A stretch of 60,101 bases of DNA, from NCBI GenBank assembly GCA_018268035.1, contig JAFDXI010000062.1:1-60101 (forward strand). The letters run 5' to 3'. A program made the position numbers and the translations under genes. How positions within the stretch are numbered: position 1 is the first letter of the stretch; the number at the start of each line of letters is the position of its first letter. Below, piece after piece: positions 28,850 through 38,766 of this stretch. The notes under the pieces were generated by a model. The model made no database searches. It was given only the letters and a program-made list of their open reading frames with translations, and had not been told where the DNA came from. This DNA is from Bacteroidota bacterium (GTDB lineage: Bacteria > Bacteroidota > Bacteroidia > Chitinophagales > Chitinophagaceae).

Positions 28850-29686
28850 TCAGTTTTTGACAGTCACTAATTCTGAGAGTTTTCTCAAAATTAATTCGTC
28901 GGTTTGAATATCAAATTTTCTTGCAAATAATTTCCCGGATTGAATCATAGTATCATAATCGTCTATTGTCAGAATTTCCGGGTGGCCTTTTCCTTCAATC
29001 CATTTAACAAAAAAAAGATTATCCTCAATATTATTTCTAAATCCGTTGTTATATAAAATGGATGAGAATATAAACTCATCAGCACCCCAGCAATATTTAA
29101 AATACCTTATCACGGCTGGATGTTGTTTTAAATAATCAAGGCAAAACTGTGCTGCCTTTGTGGTAAGTGTAAACCAATTGGCCCTGCCAACCATTACAGG
29201 AAATGGGAACCTTCGTGCAGGCAAAACTTTTGTAACAAAATCACCCAGCCTGTATTTGCCGGGAATGCGCCAGTTGATGAGATGATATTTCCTTATCCTC
29301 GGTTCAACTTTCCATGTGTCCAACCCTTCACAAGTGATAAACTCAGTACCCTTTCTATTATAAATGAAGTTATAAATTTCAACAGCCGGTTTCATTGGAA
29401 AATCCTGTGCTGATATCACATTAATATATTCATATTGATTCAGTGGAAGTATTTCTTCAAAGCCATTGATTGTGGCTTGAATCGTTCCCCACCCTGCCCA
29501 ATAAATACTTGCTCTTTTTTTTACAAAAAATTTTCTTTTATTATCCACCAGGTACTCAAATGCACCAGCATCAGATTTTTTATCAATATGAATATAAAAA
29601 TCAAAAGCAGGATGATCGAGCGCCTCTAATAACATTTGTAATTGCCCGGGATTTTTATGTGCAAGAATTAAATGAGCTATTTTCAT
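28850..29686 (-). CDS. core-2/I-branching type glycosyltransferase (GT14)
   Basis: 278 residues. MKIAHLILAHKNPGQLQMLL, FDFYIHIDKKSD, INVISAQDFPMKP and the WGADEFIFSSIL block match the bacterial branch of GT14 (beta-1,6-N-acetylglucosaminyltransferase-like). A cytoplasmic transferase probably building a surface glycan. It overlaps the flippase gene by 4 bases, which suggests translational coupling. Confidence 0.85.
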   Translation of the reverse strand: MKIAHLILAHKNPGQLQMLLEALDHPAFDFYIHIDKKSDAGAFEYLVDNKRKFFVKKRASIYWAGWGTIQATINGFEEILPLNQYEYINVISAQDFPMKPAVEIYNFIYNRKGTEFITCEGLDTWKVEPRIRKYHLINWRIPGKYRLGDFVTKVLPARRFPFPVMVGRANWFTLTTKAAQFCLDYLKQHPAVIRYFKYCWGADEFIFSSILYNNGFRNNIEDNLFFVKWIEGKGHPEILTIDDYDTMIQSGKLFARKFDIQTDELILRKLSELVTVKN

Positions 29687-31062
29687 GATGCATTATTTGA
29701 TTCAGAATTCAACCGGGCTTTTTTGAAAAATGTGCTGATGCGCTTAAAAAGATCTTTATAAGTCATCAGTATATATTCAAACACTTTTCCCATCTGCAGG
29801 TTGATTTCCTTTTTCATCACAAAATACCATATTGTAAATCCAATTGTGCCTGCAATCAATGTGCCGACAGCAGCTCCATAAAAATGAATATACCTGATGC
29901 AGAAATAAGAAATCAACAGGTTAATTGCAAGCGATACAGTATTAACCACGAAACATAATGCAGGCTTGCCAATTGAATTAATCAGGTTGGCTGCCTGGTT
30001 TTGCATGGGCCGCATTAAACCTGTTATCATGTATAACTGCAAAATGGGTGCAGCGTCCACATAAGCAGAACCCGCAATAATCGTAATAATAAATTTAGGG
30101 AAGATGATAATGAACAATGCACAGGGTGTGGTAAACGATAGCAAAACACCCACCATCCTTTCATAAAGGTATTTCACTTTTGCATTGCCTTCTTCTACAG
30201 CAGCTCTTGATGTTTTTGGAAATATTATATCTGCAGCAGCATAAGATGGTACATCTACTAATCCGTTAATTTTTGATGCTGTATTATAATAGGCCACAGC
30301 ACTACTTGAAATAAATGCACCTGTCATTACCTGGTCAAGGTTGGAAAAAATATTTGACATTACCCCAGAACCAAAAATATATCCGCCATATTGAAAAATC
30401 TTTTTAGTCCAGGCTTTTGTTGGCTTAAACAAATGATGGATATATTGTTTACTGAAAAAATAAAGTGCAATTGCGCCACAAAAAATACTTATGGATAGAT
30501 ACAAAGCAATATTAGTTAAAGTAAAAGGTTTTTTCAGCAGGAAGGTTACCGCCAGGAAAATAAAGAAGATTGCTTGTCGTACCAGGTATCCAGCCAGTAT
30601 GCCTTTGAAATCAAGATGGGATTGTTGAATAGCCTCAAAATGAGAGAAAAAAATCATAAACAGCAAACCTGGAATAAACCAAATTAATGTGTTTGAAAGC
30701 TCCATGCCAGAGTGTAATGTTTCGCTTAACCATACTGAACAATAAAGCAGGAAAATAATAAACAAAAATGTAATAGCACAGTTAATGAGAAAAGATGAAG
30801 AGGCGATGGAAACCTTTTCATCAATATTATTATTACTGCTCACGTACATAACATGAGCATTTTTTAGCAATCCGCTTTTTGTAGCTTCAAACACTGATGT
30901 TACTGTGAGGAACAATGCCCATGTGCCCATCTCTTCTTTATTCAGCACACGAACCAATATTACAAAATTGATAAGCCCAAAAAATGTGAGCGAAAAACGT
31001 TGCAAAATGGTATAAAAGGCCGATCGTATCCAATAAGACGACAAGTAGCTTTTTAAATTCAA
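29683..31062 (-). CDS. Wzx-type polysaccharide flippase
   Basis: 459 residues with about twelve or more membrane segments, beginning MNLKSYLSSYWIRSAFYTIL. The pattern of LVRVLNKEEMGTWALFLT near the start and ATLQPMQNQAANLI-like region (TGLMRPMQNQAANLINSIGK) late in the protein fits the MOP/Wzx superfamily, which moves lipid-linked sugar units across the inner membrane. First gene of the three-gene minus-strand glycan operon; divergent from the DUF707-like gene. Confidence 0.85.
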   Translation of the reverse strand: MNLKSYLSSYWIRSAFYTILQRFSLTFFGLINFVILVRVLNKEEMGTWALFLTVTSVFEATKSGLLKNAHVMYVSSNNNIDEKVSIASSSFLINCAITFLFIIFLLYCSVWLSETLHSGMELSNTLIWFIPGLLFMIFFSHFEAIQQSHLDFKGILAGYLVRQAIFFIFLAVTFLLKKPFTLTNIALYLSISIFCGAIALYFFSKQYIHHLFKPTKAWTKKIFQYGGYIFGSGVMSNIFSNLDQVMTGAFISSSAVAYYNTASKINGLVDVPSYAAADIIFPKTSRAAVEEGNAKVKYLYERMVGVLLSFTTPCALFIIIFPKFIITIIAGSAYVDAAPILQLYMITGLMRPMQNQAANLINSIGKPALCFVVNTVSLAINLLISYFCIRYIHFYGAAVGTLIAGTIGFTIWYFVMKKEINLQMGKVFEYILMTYKDLFKRISTFFKKARLNSESNNAS

Positions 31063-31089
31063 TTCTCTCAGTATTTATACTAACTTTTT

Positions 31090-31097
31090 CAAACTTA
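31090..31097 (-). promoter_or_regulatory. -7 promoter element of the flippase operon
   Basis: Minus-strand TAAGTTTG, exact TAnnTTTG, 27 bases before the flippase ATG. Confidence 0.5.
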
Positions 31098-31198
31098 CAG
31101 CAAAAAAATATTTGAAAACAGAATTTGGTTTAAATTGAACGCCAAATACAAATTCTATTTTGTGAACGTAAATTTTTCTTTTTAATTCATACAGGTTT

Positions 31199-32059
31199 AT
31201 GCAAAACATCGTAATAGCTCCTTGTGGAAATAAATCAGCTATGTTTAATGATTTTTGGATGAAGGAAAAGGACAAAAAGCAATTTGACCTATGCCTCTTG
31301 TTTTATCATGAAGAAATAAAAAATCCTGATTTATATAAAGATGTTGATTATTTCTTTCACCTGAAAGATTTCAAATACCACATGTTGCACCAACTGTTTA
31401 CAGAAGTGAAACCAGAATGGCTGCGGCAATACAAATATTTTTATTTCCTGGATGATGATATAAAAATTGAAACAGAACAGATTAATAAAATGTTTGCTTT
31501 GAGTGCAGTGTTTGATAGTTGGATAAGCCAGGCTGCATTAACGCAGGATTCATATTGCAGTTGGCCAATGTTTAAACAACAGCCGGATAGTTTTTGCAGG
31601 TTTGTCGGGCAGATTGAAGTAATGGCACCTTTGTTTAATGCCATGGCCCTTGAAAAATGTTTACCCAGTTTTACCGGCAACAAATCGAGTTGGGGCGTTG
31701 ATTCGGTATGGTCAAAAATCTTAGGCTACCCAGAAGATAAGCTCATTGTTTTTGACAATGTGACTATGGCACACACACAGCCCGTTGGTGGTGGAGAGCT
31801 TTATCAGAAAATTGGTGTTGACCCAAAAGAAGACTGGACAAATATCACTGAGCAATTCGGCGCTAAAAAACAGAATTACCAGGAATATGGAAGGCTTGCC
31901 ATCATTAATAAAGATCATTACCTCTTCAACTTTTTTTCTATAAAAGGCAAAGAATTTATCAGCACTTTACAAAGGCATATTAATGATTACGATCTGCCAT
32001 CGAGAGTAAAGAGCCAATTGAAAAAATTGGGTATTTCAAAAGATTCAAATAAAGGATGA
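31199..32059 (+). CDS. DUF707-like putative glycosyltransferase
   Basis: 286 residues, soluble. The acidic motif FYFLDDDIKIE near 80 is a GT-A metal/nucleotide-sugar site, followed by WISQAALTQDSYCSWP and a downstream WGVDSVWSKILG block, an arrangement like that of DUF707 proteins. Probably transfers a sugar in the same glycan pathway as the divergent operon. The stop codon overlaps the next gene by 4 bases (ATGA), so the two are coupled. Confidence 0.6.
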   Translation: MQNIVIAPCGNKSAMFNDFWMKEKDKKQFDLCLLFYHEEIKNPDLYKDVDYFFHLKDFKYHMLHQLFTEVKPEWLRQYKYFYFLDDDIKIETEQINKMFALSAVFDSWISQAALTQDSYCSWPMFKQQPDSFCRFVGQIEVMAPLFNAMALEKCLPSFTGNKSSWGVDSVWSKILGYPEDKLIVFDNVTMAHTQPVGGGELYQKIGVDPKEDWTNITEQFGAKKQNYQEYGRLAIINKDHYLFNFFSIKGKEFISTLQRHINDYDLPSRVKSQLKKLGISKDSNKG

Positions 32060-33309
32060 TGAGAAATTATTACCTGCTTTTATTATCCGGGGTTCTTTTT
32101 ATCAATAGTTATTGTAAGCCGGCAAATCATTCTTACAATTTCAAAATAGACACATCAGACACAAGTATTCATGAAGGCATTAACGATACGGCATTGCTGC
32201 CGTTATCTCTAAATAAGCCCAAATGCAAGGGCAACAAAATATATCCGGTCAAAGGTGGTGATAATGGTATGTATATCGACGGAAAAACTGTGATGCCCGG
32301 TGATACAATTGTAATAAAAGCCTCCAATAATCCATATACATATTTTGCAGTGGGCAATTTATATGGCACAAAAGATTGCCCCGTTACCATAATTAACGAA
32401 GGCGGGCAGGTGTGCTTCATCAACGGAATGGCATTTGACAATTGTCTCTATATAAATATCACCGGTACTGGCGATACATCCAATAAATATGGTTTCAAAA
32501 TTGAAGACCCTGCATCAAATGGTGTGGGAATAGATATTCATGGCAGGTCTGCATTTATTGAAGTGCAACATATTTTCATTCATCATAAGACTTATGGATT
32601 TTGGGTAAAACAGGAAGGCAGTTGCATTGATTCTTTGCAATTTCCTAACTGGGTCATCAATAATATTTATATCCACGATAATAAGATTGTAAAAATGAAC
32701 CAGGAGGGAATGTATCTTGGCTCAACAGACCCAAATGGTTTGAGGCAAGTCAATTGCAATGGTAAAACTATCACACCAAAACCTTTAAGATTGGGAAATA
32801 TAAAAGTGTATAATAATCTTATTGACAGCACAAACCGGTCGGGCTTACAACTCTCCTGTGGTTCTGAAGCAATGAATGAAATTTTTAATAACACTATCAC
32901 CAACTGTGGGTTTGAATTCAGCGATATCCAGGGCAACGGCATCAGCCTTGGCGGGTACACCAGTGCAAAAGTTTATAACAACCATATCAACCACACATTT
33001 GCACTCGGCATATTATGCCTGGGCAGTGGCAAAATTTTAATAAAAGACAATGTGATTAAAAACAGTGGTGAACTTGACGGACATAAAGCAAATGGCATGG
33101 CCGGGATTTTAATTGATACAAGACCAACCTCACCAGTTGATAGCACACAATTTTTTATTTTGAATAATACTATTGGTAAAAATTCTGATCATGCAGTGCG
33201 GGTGATGAGAACAGTTGACAGTTATGCAAAAGAAAATATCATCTGCAACTCAGGCAATGTGGAAGTTGATAAACATGTGGATTGGACAAGCAATTGCAAT
33301 ACGAAATAA
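32056..33309 (+). CDS. secreted right-handed parallel beta-helix protein
   Basis: 417 residues. Signal peptide MMRNYYLLLLSGVLFINSYC; the Cys at about 20 could be a lipobox Cys, but the preceding residues are not ideal. From about residue 140 on, Asn-ladder rungs recur: IHDNKIVKMNQEGMYLGS, VYNNLIDSTNRSGLQL, IFNNTITNCG, VYNNHINHTFALGIL, IKDNVIKNSG. This is the pectate-lyase/NosD-type helix of polysaccharide lyases or epimerases. No catalytic residues can be assigned. Probably cell-surface or periplasmic, acting on the glycan made by its neighbours. Confidence 0.7.
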   Translation: MMRNYYLLLLSGVLFINSYCKPANHSYNFKIDTSDTSIHEGINDTALLPLSLNKPKCKGNKIYPVKGGDNGMYIDGKTVMPGDTIVIKASNNPYTYFAVGNLYGTKDCPVTIINEGGQVCFINGMAFDNCLYINITGTGDTSNKYGFKIEDPASNGVGIDIHGRSAFIEVQHIFIHHKTYGFWVKQEGSCIDSLQFPNWVINNIYIHDNKIVKMNQEGMYLGSTDPNGLRQVNCNGKTITPKPLRLGNIKVYNNLIDSTNRSGLQLSCGSEAMNEIFNNTITNCGFEFSDIQGNGISLGGYTSAKVYNNHINHTFALGILCLGSGKILIKDNVIKNSGELDGHKANGMAGILIDTRPTSPVDSTQFFILNNTIGKNSDHAVRVMRTVDSYAKENIICNSGNVEVDKHVDWTSNCNTK

Positions 33310-33311
33310 TA

Positions 33312-33791
33312 TTACATATCCTTGCTGCTAAAGTGAAATGGCAGAAGTTGCGAAGCGCTTTCAATAATAATTACCTTACCCTCCATACCGGAAAGTAATA
33401 AACGTATCGGATGATTAAACCGATTTTCAAATTCTATCAATGATTGCCTGCAGATGCCACATGGGGCAACAGGATGGTCACTCTTACTGCTTTTTTTATT
33501 ATTATAACTAATAGCAATTGTGTCAATGGCGACATTATCATATAAAGAACTTATAGCAGAAAGTAAAACCCGTTCTGCGCAAATACCGACAGGGAAACTT
33601 GCATTTTCCTGGTTGGTGGCTGTGATAATTTTTTTGTTGGAAAGTAAAGCTGCCGAGCCAACAAAAAAATTGGAATATGGTGCATAAGCATGGCTGGTTA
33701 CTTCTCTTGCCTTTGACAACAATAATTTATCCTGCTGACCTAATTCATTGTCATTTTCAAGTTCCAGGTATGAAAATTTATATTCTTTCAC
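33312..33791 (-). CDS. cdd: cytidine deaminase
   Basis: 159 residues. The zinc site is of the all-Cys tetrameric type: CAE in NASFPVGICAERVLLSA (one Cys ligand and the catalytic Glu) and PCGICRQSL (two Cys). AYAPYSNFFVGSAALLS is the substrate-binding block. It deaminates (deoxy)cytidine in pyrimidine salvage. Two bases separate its stop codon from that of the convergent beta-helix gene. Confidence 0.93.
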   Translation of the reverse strand: MKEYKFSYLELENDNELGQQDKLLLSKAREVTSHAYAPYSNFFVGSAALLSNKKIITATNQENASFPVGICAERVLLSAISSLYDNVAIDTIAISYNNKKSSKSDHPVAPCGICRQSLIEFENRFNHPIRLLLSGMEGKVIIIESASQLLPFHFSSKDM

Positions 33792-34050
33792 TACTCATTT
33801 CATTTGATGTATCTGCTAATATAGAAAGATTCATACAAATGTTTTTACAAGGGTATTTTGTCAAACTACAATAAGAAGAGTCAAAAAATTAATTGTCTGT
33901 AGTTATTATTTCACAGAAATAATTTTCACTTGCACCAACCTTGTTCAATTGTTTCAAAATTGATTGATTACATATCTGTTCTTATAACATTGTAGTGCAT
34001 TAGATATTTAAAGGCAAGATCATTAATTTGCAGCAAAAGCTCATCATATC

Positions 34051-35388
34051 ATGAATCTCATTATCAGGAATGCTACAGTTGTAAACGAAAATAAAATTTT
34101 CCAAAGCGATATATTAATAAAAAACGGGCGGATAGAAAAGATTGCTGCCAATATTGAAGTGAATTATGCTATCAAAGAGCTGAATGCTGAAGGGTTACAT
34201 CTGATACCTGGCGCTATTGATGACCAGGTACATTTCCGGGAACCCGGTTTAACACACAAAGCCAATATATATACTGAATCAAGAGCAGCGGTGGCGGGCG
34301 GTGTGACCAGTTTTATGGAAATGCCCAACACGAAACCACCTGCATTTACACAGGAATTGTTGGAAGCTAAATACACAATAGGAAAGCATAAATCATTGGG
34401 CAATTATTCCTTCTTTATGGGCACCAGTAATGACAACTATGATGAAGTGATGAGATGCAATGAAAAACGAAAGGATATTTGCGGTGTAAAAATTTTCATG
34501 GGTTCATCAACAGGCAACCTGTTAGTGGATAGCCCGCTGGCATTGGATAAGATTTTCGGTAATTCCGAATTGTTGATTGCCACGCACTGCGAAGATGAGA
34601 AAATCATCAAAGAAAATTTTGCAAAACTGAAAGCTGAAAAAGGAACATTTCAACCTGCTGACCATCCAATTATCAGGAATGAAGATGCCTGTTTTGAATC
34701 ATCTTTCAGAGCAATACAATATGCAAAAAAATATGGGAGCCGTCTGCATATTTTACATATCAGTACAGAAAAAGAATTACAACTTTTCACCAACCTCATC
34801 CCGTTAAAAGATAAAAAAATAACAGCGGAGGTTTGTGTGCATCATTTGCATTTTACAAGCGATGATTATGAGCGGCTGGGTAACTTAATCAAATGCAACC
34901 CCGCCATCAAGTCACCGGGAAATAAAGCTGCTTTGTGGCCTGCATTATTAGATGACAGGCTGGATGTAATTGCTACAGACCATGCACCGCATACCTGGGA
35001 AGAAAAAAACGAACCTTATGAAAAAGCGCATGCAGGTTTACCATTAGTTCAACATCCTATACTCCTGATGTTATATTATTTTAAGGAAGGGAAAATAAGC
35101 CTTGAAAAAATTGTTGAGAAGATGAGCCATGCTGTAGCCACTTGTTTTCAAATTGAAGACAGGGGTTTTGTCAGAGAAGGAAATTTTGCAGATTTGGTGT
35201 TAGTGGACTTAAATCAAAGTTTTACTGTGAAAAAAGAAAATATTCTTTACAAATGTGGATGGAGCCCGTTGGAAAACTTCACATTCCCTGCATCAATCAC
35301 ACACACTATAATCAATGGCCACATCGTGTATGAAAAAGGAGTATTTAATGAATCTAATAAAGGAATGCGGTTAAAATTCAACAGGTAA
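34051..35388 (+). CDS. pyrC: dihydroorotase (or close amidohydrolase relative)
   Basis: 445 residues, class I size. The zinc His pair is in DDQVHFREPGLTHK (about 57-70), GVKIFMGSSTG holds the carbamylated Lys, ATHCEDE and ILHISTEKE further His ligands, and ATDHAPHTWEEK the catalytic Asp. It closes the pyrimidine ring to dihydroorotate in de novo synthesis. The context (cdd next door) supports pyrimidine metabolism. Some Bacteroidota have more than one homologue, so catalytic status is assumed from intact motifs. Confidence 0.9.
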   Translation: MNLIIRNATVVNENKIFQSDILIKNGRIEKIAANIEVNYAIKELNAEGLHLIPGAIDDQVHFREPGLTHKANIYTESRAAVAGGVTSFMEMPNTKPPAFTQELLEAKYTIGKHKSLGNYSFFMGTSNDNYDEVMRCNEKRKDICGVKIFMGSSTGNLLVDSPLALDKIFGNSELLIATHCEDEKIIKENFAKLKAEKGTFQPADHPIIRNEDACFESSFRAIQYAKKYGSRLHILHISTEKELQLFTNLIPLKDKKITAEVCVHHLHFTSDDYERLGNLIKCNPAIKSPGNKAALWPALLDDRLDVIATDHAPHTWEEKNEPYEKAHAGLPLVQHPILLMLYYFKEGKISLEKIVEKMSHAVATCFQIEDRGFVREGNFADLVLVDLNQSFTVKKENILYKCGWSPLENFTFPASITHTIINGHIVYEKGVFNESNKGMRLKFNR

Positions 35389-35416
35389 ATTATTATTTCA
35401 AGCTTGATGGATTTAC

Positions 35417-36769
35417 ATGGTTCATCAAAATATGTTTATTGAAACAAGAAATATGCTGATTGATAAAATAACACTTTTTGACCTTTCCATTTTTGATTAT
35501 AATGAAGAACTTTCTTTGTTGTACCATATTAATTTTTGTAAAACATCCAATGGCAGGGCATGGCTGGAACATTATCTGCAACACACATTATCATCAGTAA
35601 AAGAAATTAAAGAAAGGCAAAAGGCAATTCAAAAAATTATCAACATTCAGGGTCAATGGCCAGAGATTATTACCAATGGTTCTGTTTTAATGATTGAAAA
35701 ATTTTATGAATCTCAGGTTGACAATATTCCATCAGGCTCCAATACAATTACGAGTGGCATTTATAAAATCTTTTATCCAACTGATTTTTCTTTAGTGCGT
35801 TATTCAGTAACACACTTTTTGGATTTTTTACAAGGAATCAACACCATTTATCATTTACTCAACAATGAGGATGCACCAGCTTCATTAACAGTTATGACTG
35901 AACGCATCAGGATGCTGATAGCAAAACCTATAGTGCAAAAAATGATAATGCATGACAGGTCAAAAAAACTTTCATCATCCACTATCATCAGCTTTGGATA
36001 TTTTATCAGGCATCATTTTAAAGAAGAAGCGCATGAACTAATAGACATCTATAGCCGACTTGATGCATTGTATAGTATGGCTAAAGCCTGCGAGCATTAT
36101 AAATTTACATTCCCTCAGTTCACACAAAATATCGTTCCCCACTTTGAAGCTAAACAGTTATTTCATCCATTACTCGAAAAGCCGGTTGCATACGACATAG
36201 TGCTTACACCGCAACAGAACTTTTTATTTCTTACCGGTGCTAATATGGCCGGTAAAAGCACTTTCATCAAAGCGGTTGGTCTTAGTGTTTATCTTGCACA
36301 TATCGGCATGGGTGTACCAGCCAAAAATTTACAGCTCAATTTTTTTGATGGGCTCATTAGTAATATCCACGTCATTGATAACATAGTAAAAGGTGAAAGC
36401 TATTTCTACAACGAAGTACAGCGCATCCGCAAAACAATTGAACAGGTGTCAGATGGGAAAAACTGTCTGGTATTAATTGATGAATTGTTTAAAGGCACCA
36501 ATGTGGAAGACGCTATGAAATGCAGCACAACAGTGATTGAAGGATTACTAAAAATCAGAAATGCTTTATTTATCTTATCAACACATTTATATGAAATTGG
36601 TGCTGTGTTGAAACAGTATCCTAATATTCAGTTCCGCTATTTTGAAACTGAAATTAAAAACGAACAACTTTATTTTAATTATACGATGAAAGAAGGCATC
36701 AGCAATGACAGGCTCGGCTATCTCATCCTGAAAAAAGAAGGTGTGATTGATCTGCTTAATAAATTATAA
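35417..36769 (+). CDS. short MutS-family ATPase
   Basis: 450 residues. Only the clamp/lever core (residues ~30-250) and the ATPase are present; the mismatch-recognition domain with its Phe-x-Glu motif is missing. The Walker A motif is GANMAGKST (274-282), Walker B NCLVLIDELFKGT, and STH follows. These reduced MutS relatives are common in Bacteroidota and their role is unknown; general mismatch repair is unlikely without the recognition domain. Follows pyrC by 28 bases, probably same transcript. A start at the second ATG (35432) is also possible. Confidence 0.8.
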   Translation: MVHQNMFIETRNMLIDKITLFDLSIFDYNEELSLLYHINFCKTSNGRAWLEHYLQHTLSSVKEIKERQKAIQKIINIQGQWPEIITNGSVLMIEKFYESQVDNIPSGSNTITSGIYKIFYPTDFSLVRYSVTHFLDFLQGINTIYHLLNNEDAPASLTVMTERIRMLIAKPIVQKMIMHDRSKKLSSSTIISFGYFIRHHFKEEAHELIDIYSRLDALYSMAKACEHYKFTFPQFTQNIVPHFEAKQLFHPLLEKPVAYDIVLTPQQNFLFLTGANMAGKSTFIKAVGLSVYLAHIGMGVPAKNLQLNFFDGLISNIHVIDNIVKGESYFYNEVQRIRKTIEQVSDGKNCLVLIDELFKGTNVEDAMKCSTTVIEGLLKIRNALFILSTHLYEIGAVLKQYPNIQFRYFETEIKNEQLYFNYTMKEGISNDRLGYLILKKEGVIDLLNKL

Positions 36770-36874
36770 AATCTTAAATGCCCATTTTACAAAGAAATCA
36801 AAGTTGAAATGATTAGCTGAAATTTGTACAACCATTTCAATGGTTTACTTTTATCGAAAATTCAAATCAAGCAG

Positions 36875-37861
36875 ATGAAAAATATTATACTTTGCCCATT
36901 ATTATTTTTTATATCAGCTTTTTCTCAACATGTAAATGCACAATTCAGAATTGTTGGATACTTGAATACATGGGACAACTTTCCCAATAATGCTAATAAT
37001 ATTCATTATAAAAAAATTACCCACCTGAACATTGCATTTGCCAATCCCGATGCAGATGGCAACCTCACAACATTTCAAGGTTTATCTACTGTGGTGAACA
37101 ATGCACATGCTGCGGGTGTAAAAGTGCTGATGTCAATGGGTGGTGCTGATTTGGGTGGTACCAAAAAAAACTGGAAGAATCTGACTCAACCCGAAAACGT
37201 GCAGGCATTTTGTAATAAATTGTTACAATATGTTCAGTCCAATAATTTAGATGGTCTCGATGTGGATCTTGAAGGAAATATAATAGGCCAAAACTATGGA
37301 GGATTTATTCAAACACTAACATCAGTATTAAAGCCGCAAAACAAACTGGTGACAGCAGCAGTAGCTACCTGGTTTGCCAATAATATTCCAGCTTCATCAT
37401 TTGATTATTTTGATTTTGTCAATATCATGAGTTATGATGCCACAGGGCCCTGGGATCCCAATAATCCAGGCCCACACTCACCATATTCTATGGCAGTGGA
37501 TGATATGAATTTCTGGAGAGATAAAGGATTGCCAAAATCAAAAATGGGATTAGGAGTCCCATTTTATGGATGGGGTTTTTACAATAAATTTTCAGATGAT
37601 GAATATGCTTATAAGGATATTGTAAAACAATACCCCGGAGCAGAACATGTTGACCAGACAGCGGATACGATTTATTATAATGGGTTGCCAACGATGCGAA
37701 AAAAAACCAGGCTTGCTATAAGAAAGGGAAGTGGAATAATGATTTGGCAAATCACTGAAGATGCAAAGGGAAATAAATCGCTTTTAAATGCTATTTATGA
37801 TATTGTACATAATAATACACTTGTTCCTACAAAGCCTATCATGATTTATGCTACAGAATAA
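36875..37861 (+). CDS. secreted GH18 family glycoside hydrolase (chitinase-like)
   Basis: 328 residues from the ATG 36875-36877, which opens a signal peptide (MKNIILCPLLFFISAFSQHVNA). GH18 barrel: FRIVGYLNTW strand 1, SMGG strand 3, and the catalytic DGLDVDLEG (Asp126, Asp129, Asp131, Glu133), then MSYDATGPW. Glu133 would be the acid of substrate-assisted hydrolysis of beta-1,4-GlcNAc bonds. A compact single-domain form with no visible binding module; endoglucosaminidase activity is an alternative to chitinase. Confidence 0.85.
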   Translation: MKNIILCPLLFFISAFSQHVNAQFRIVGYLNTWDNFPNNANNIHYKKITHLNIAFANPDADGNLTTFQGLSTVVNNAHAAGVKVLMSMGGADLGGTKKNWKNLTQPENVQAFCNKLLQYVQSNNLDGLDVDLEGNIIGQNYGGFIQTLTSVLKPQNKLVTAAVATWFANNIPASSFDYFDFVNIMSYDATGPWDPNNPGPHSPYSMAVDDMNFWRDKGLPKSKMGLGVPFYGWGFYNKFSDDEYAYKDIVKQYPGAEHVDQTADTIYYNGLPTMRKKTRLAIRKGSGIMIWQITEDAKGNKSLLNAIYDIVHNNTLVPTKPIMIYATE

Positions 37862-38015
37862 TACTAAAGAATCAACATGATACTACTGTCAAATACCGGA
37901 TTTATAGACATGGCTATTACTTTTTTAATTAGCACCATTACTTTATTTCTCAAAAATTTTACCAATAAATATATATTCAAATAAATATGGCATAATATTT
38001 TGTCATGCAAAAAGC

Positions 38016-38492
38016 ATGAAAAATTTCTTAATTATTTTTTGTGGAATATTACTGGCAATAAGCTGTTCAAGAAAAACCATCCCGCCAAAAACAAATGCTG
38101 TTATTGAAAACAATGTTACAGAAAACAAAATAGGAGAAAATAACAACAAGGATAATATTAATACAGATACGACAAAAACTACAGTCTCTAACTCATCCAC
38201 AATTGTGATGGTAGTTGCAGACAGCTATGGCAGGTTAATAACTCCCAAGGCTAACTTACCACAGGATGCTTCCATAATATATAACAGCCTCCGGCTTTCA
38301 AGGGGGTTAACTGTGCAGCAAAGAGCAAACCTGGAGGCACGGTATAACATGTTGCCACCACGGGTTCTGTTTATACCAGAACAGCTTGAATTAAATTCTT
38401 TAAAAGGGAAATATTATATATACATGAAAAAATTCTGGTATTGGAAAAATCAGGATGGCTTATTTTATCTGGATCAGAAATATTATTTATAA
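38016..38492 (+). CDS. small lipoprotein of unknown function
   Basis: 158 residues. Type II signal peptide MKNFLIIFCGILLAISC with lipobox AISC (Cys17), an Asn/Thr/Lys-rich linker (residues ~25-60), and a compact domain beginning TIVMVVADSYGRLI. No family recognised. Separated by 154 bases from the GH18 gene and 274 from the sigma-factor gene. Confidence 0.6.
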   Translation: MKNFLIIFCGILLAISCSRKTIPPKTNAVIENNVTENKIGENNNKDNINTDTTKTTVSNSSTIVMVVADSYGRLITPKANLPQDASIIYNSLRLSRGLTVQQRANLEARYNMLPPRVLFIPEQLELNSLKGKYYIYMKKFWYWKNQDGLFYLDQKYYL

Positions 38493-38689
38493 ACCAATTG
38501 CTAAATGCGTAAATTCAAGTTTTATGCTAACTATATTTTCTGCTTTAAGATTGAAACAATACAATAATTATTAGTTTATTTTTTTCAGAGTTACAAAACT
38601 CATACCATTCAAATGAATATTTTTTCACATTTATACATCCCGTTTAATAATTATTATTTTGATAAACTGACTTCACAAAAGCATTATAA

Positions 38690-38697
38690 TATATTTG
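38690..38697 (+). promoter_or_regulatory. -7 promoter element of the sigma/TPR/CHAT operon
   Basis: TATATTTG, exact TAnnTTTG. It lies 70 bases before the TTG start of the sigma gene. No other promoter is obvious in the cassette. Whether it is autoregulated cannot be seen. Confidence 0.5.
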
Positions 38698-38766
38698 TAT
38701 CGTTATTGAGCAGTAAATCCCATGTTCATAAAAACTGATTAGCTATTATTAACTTAAACTTCTGTT

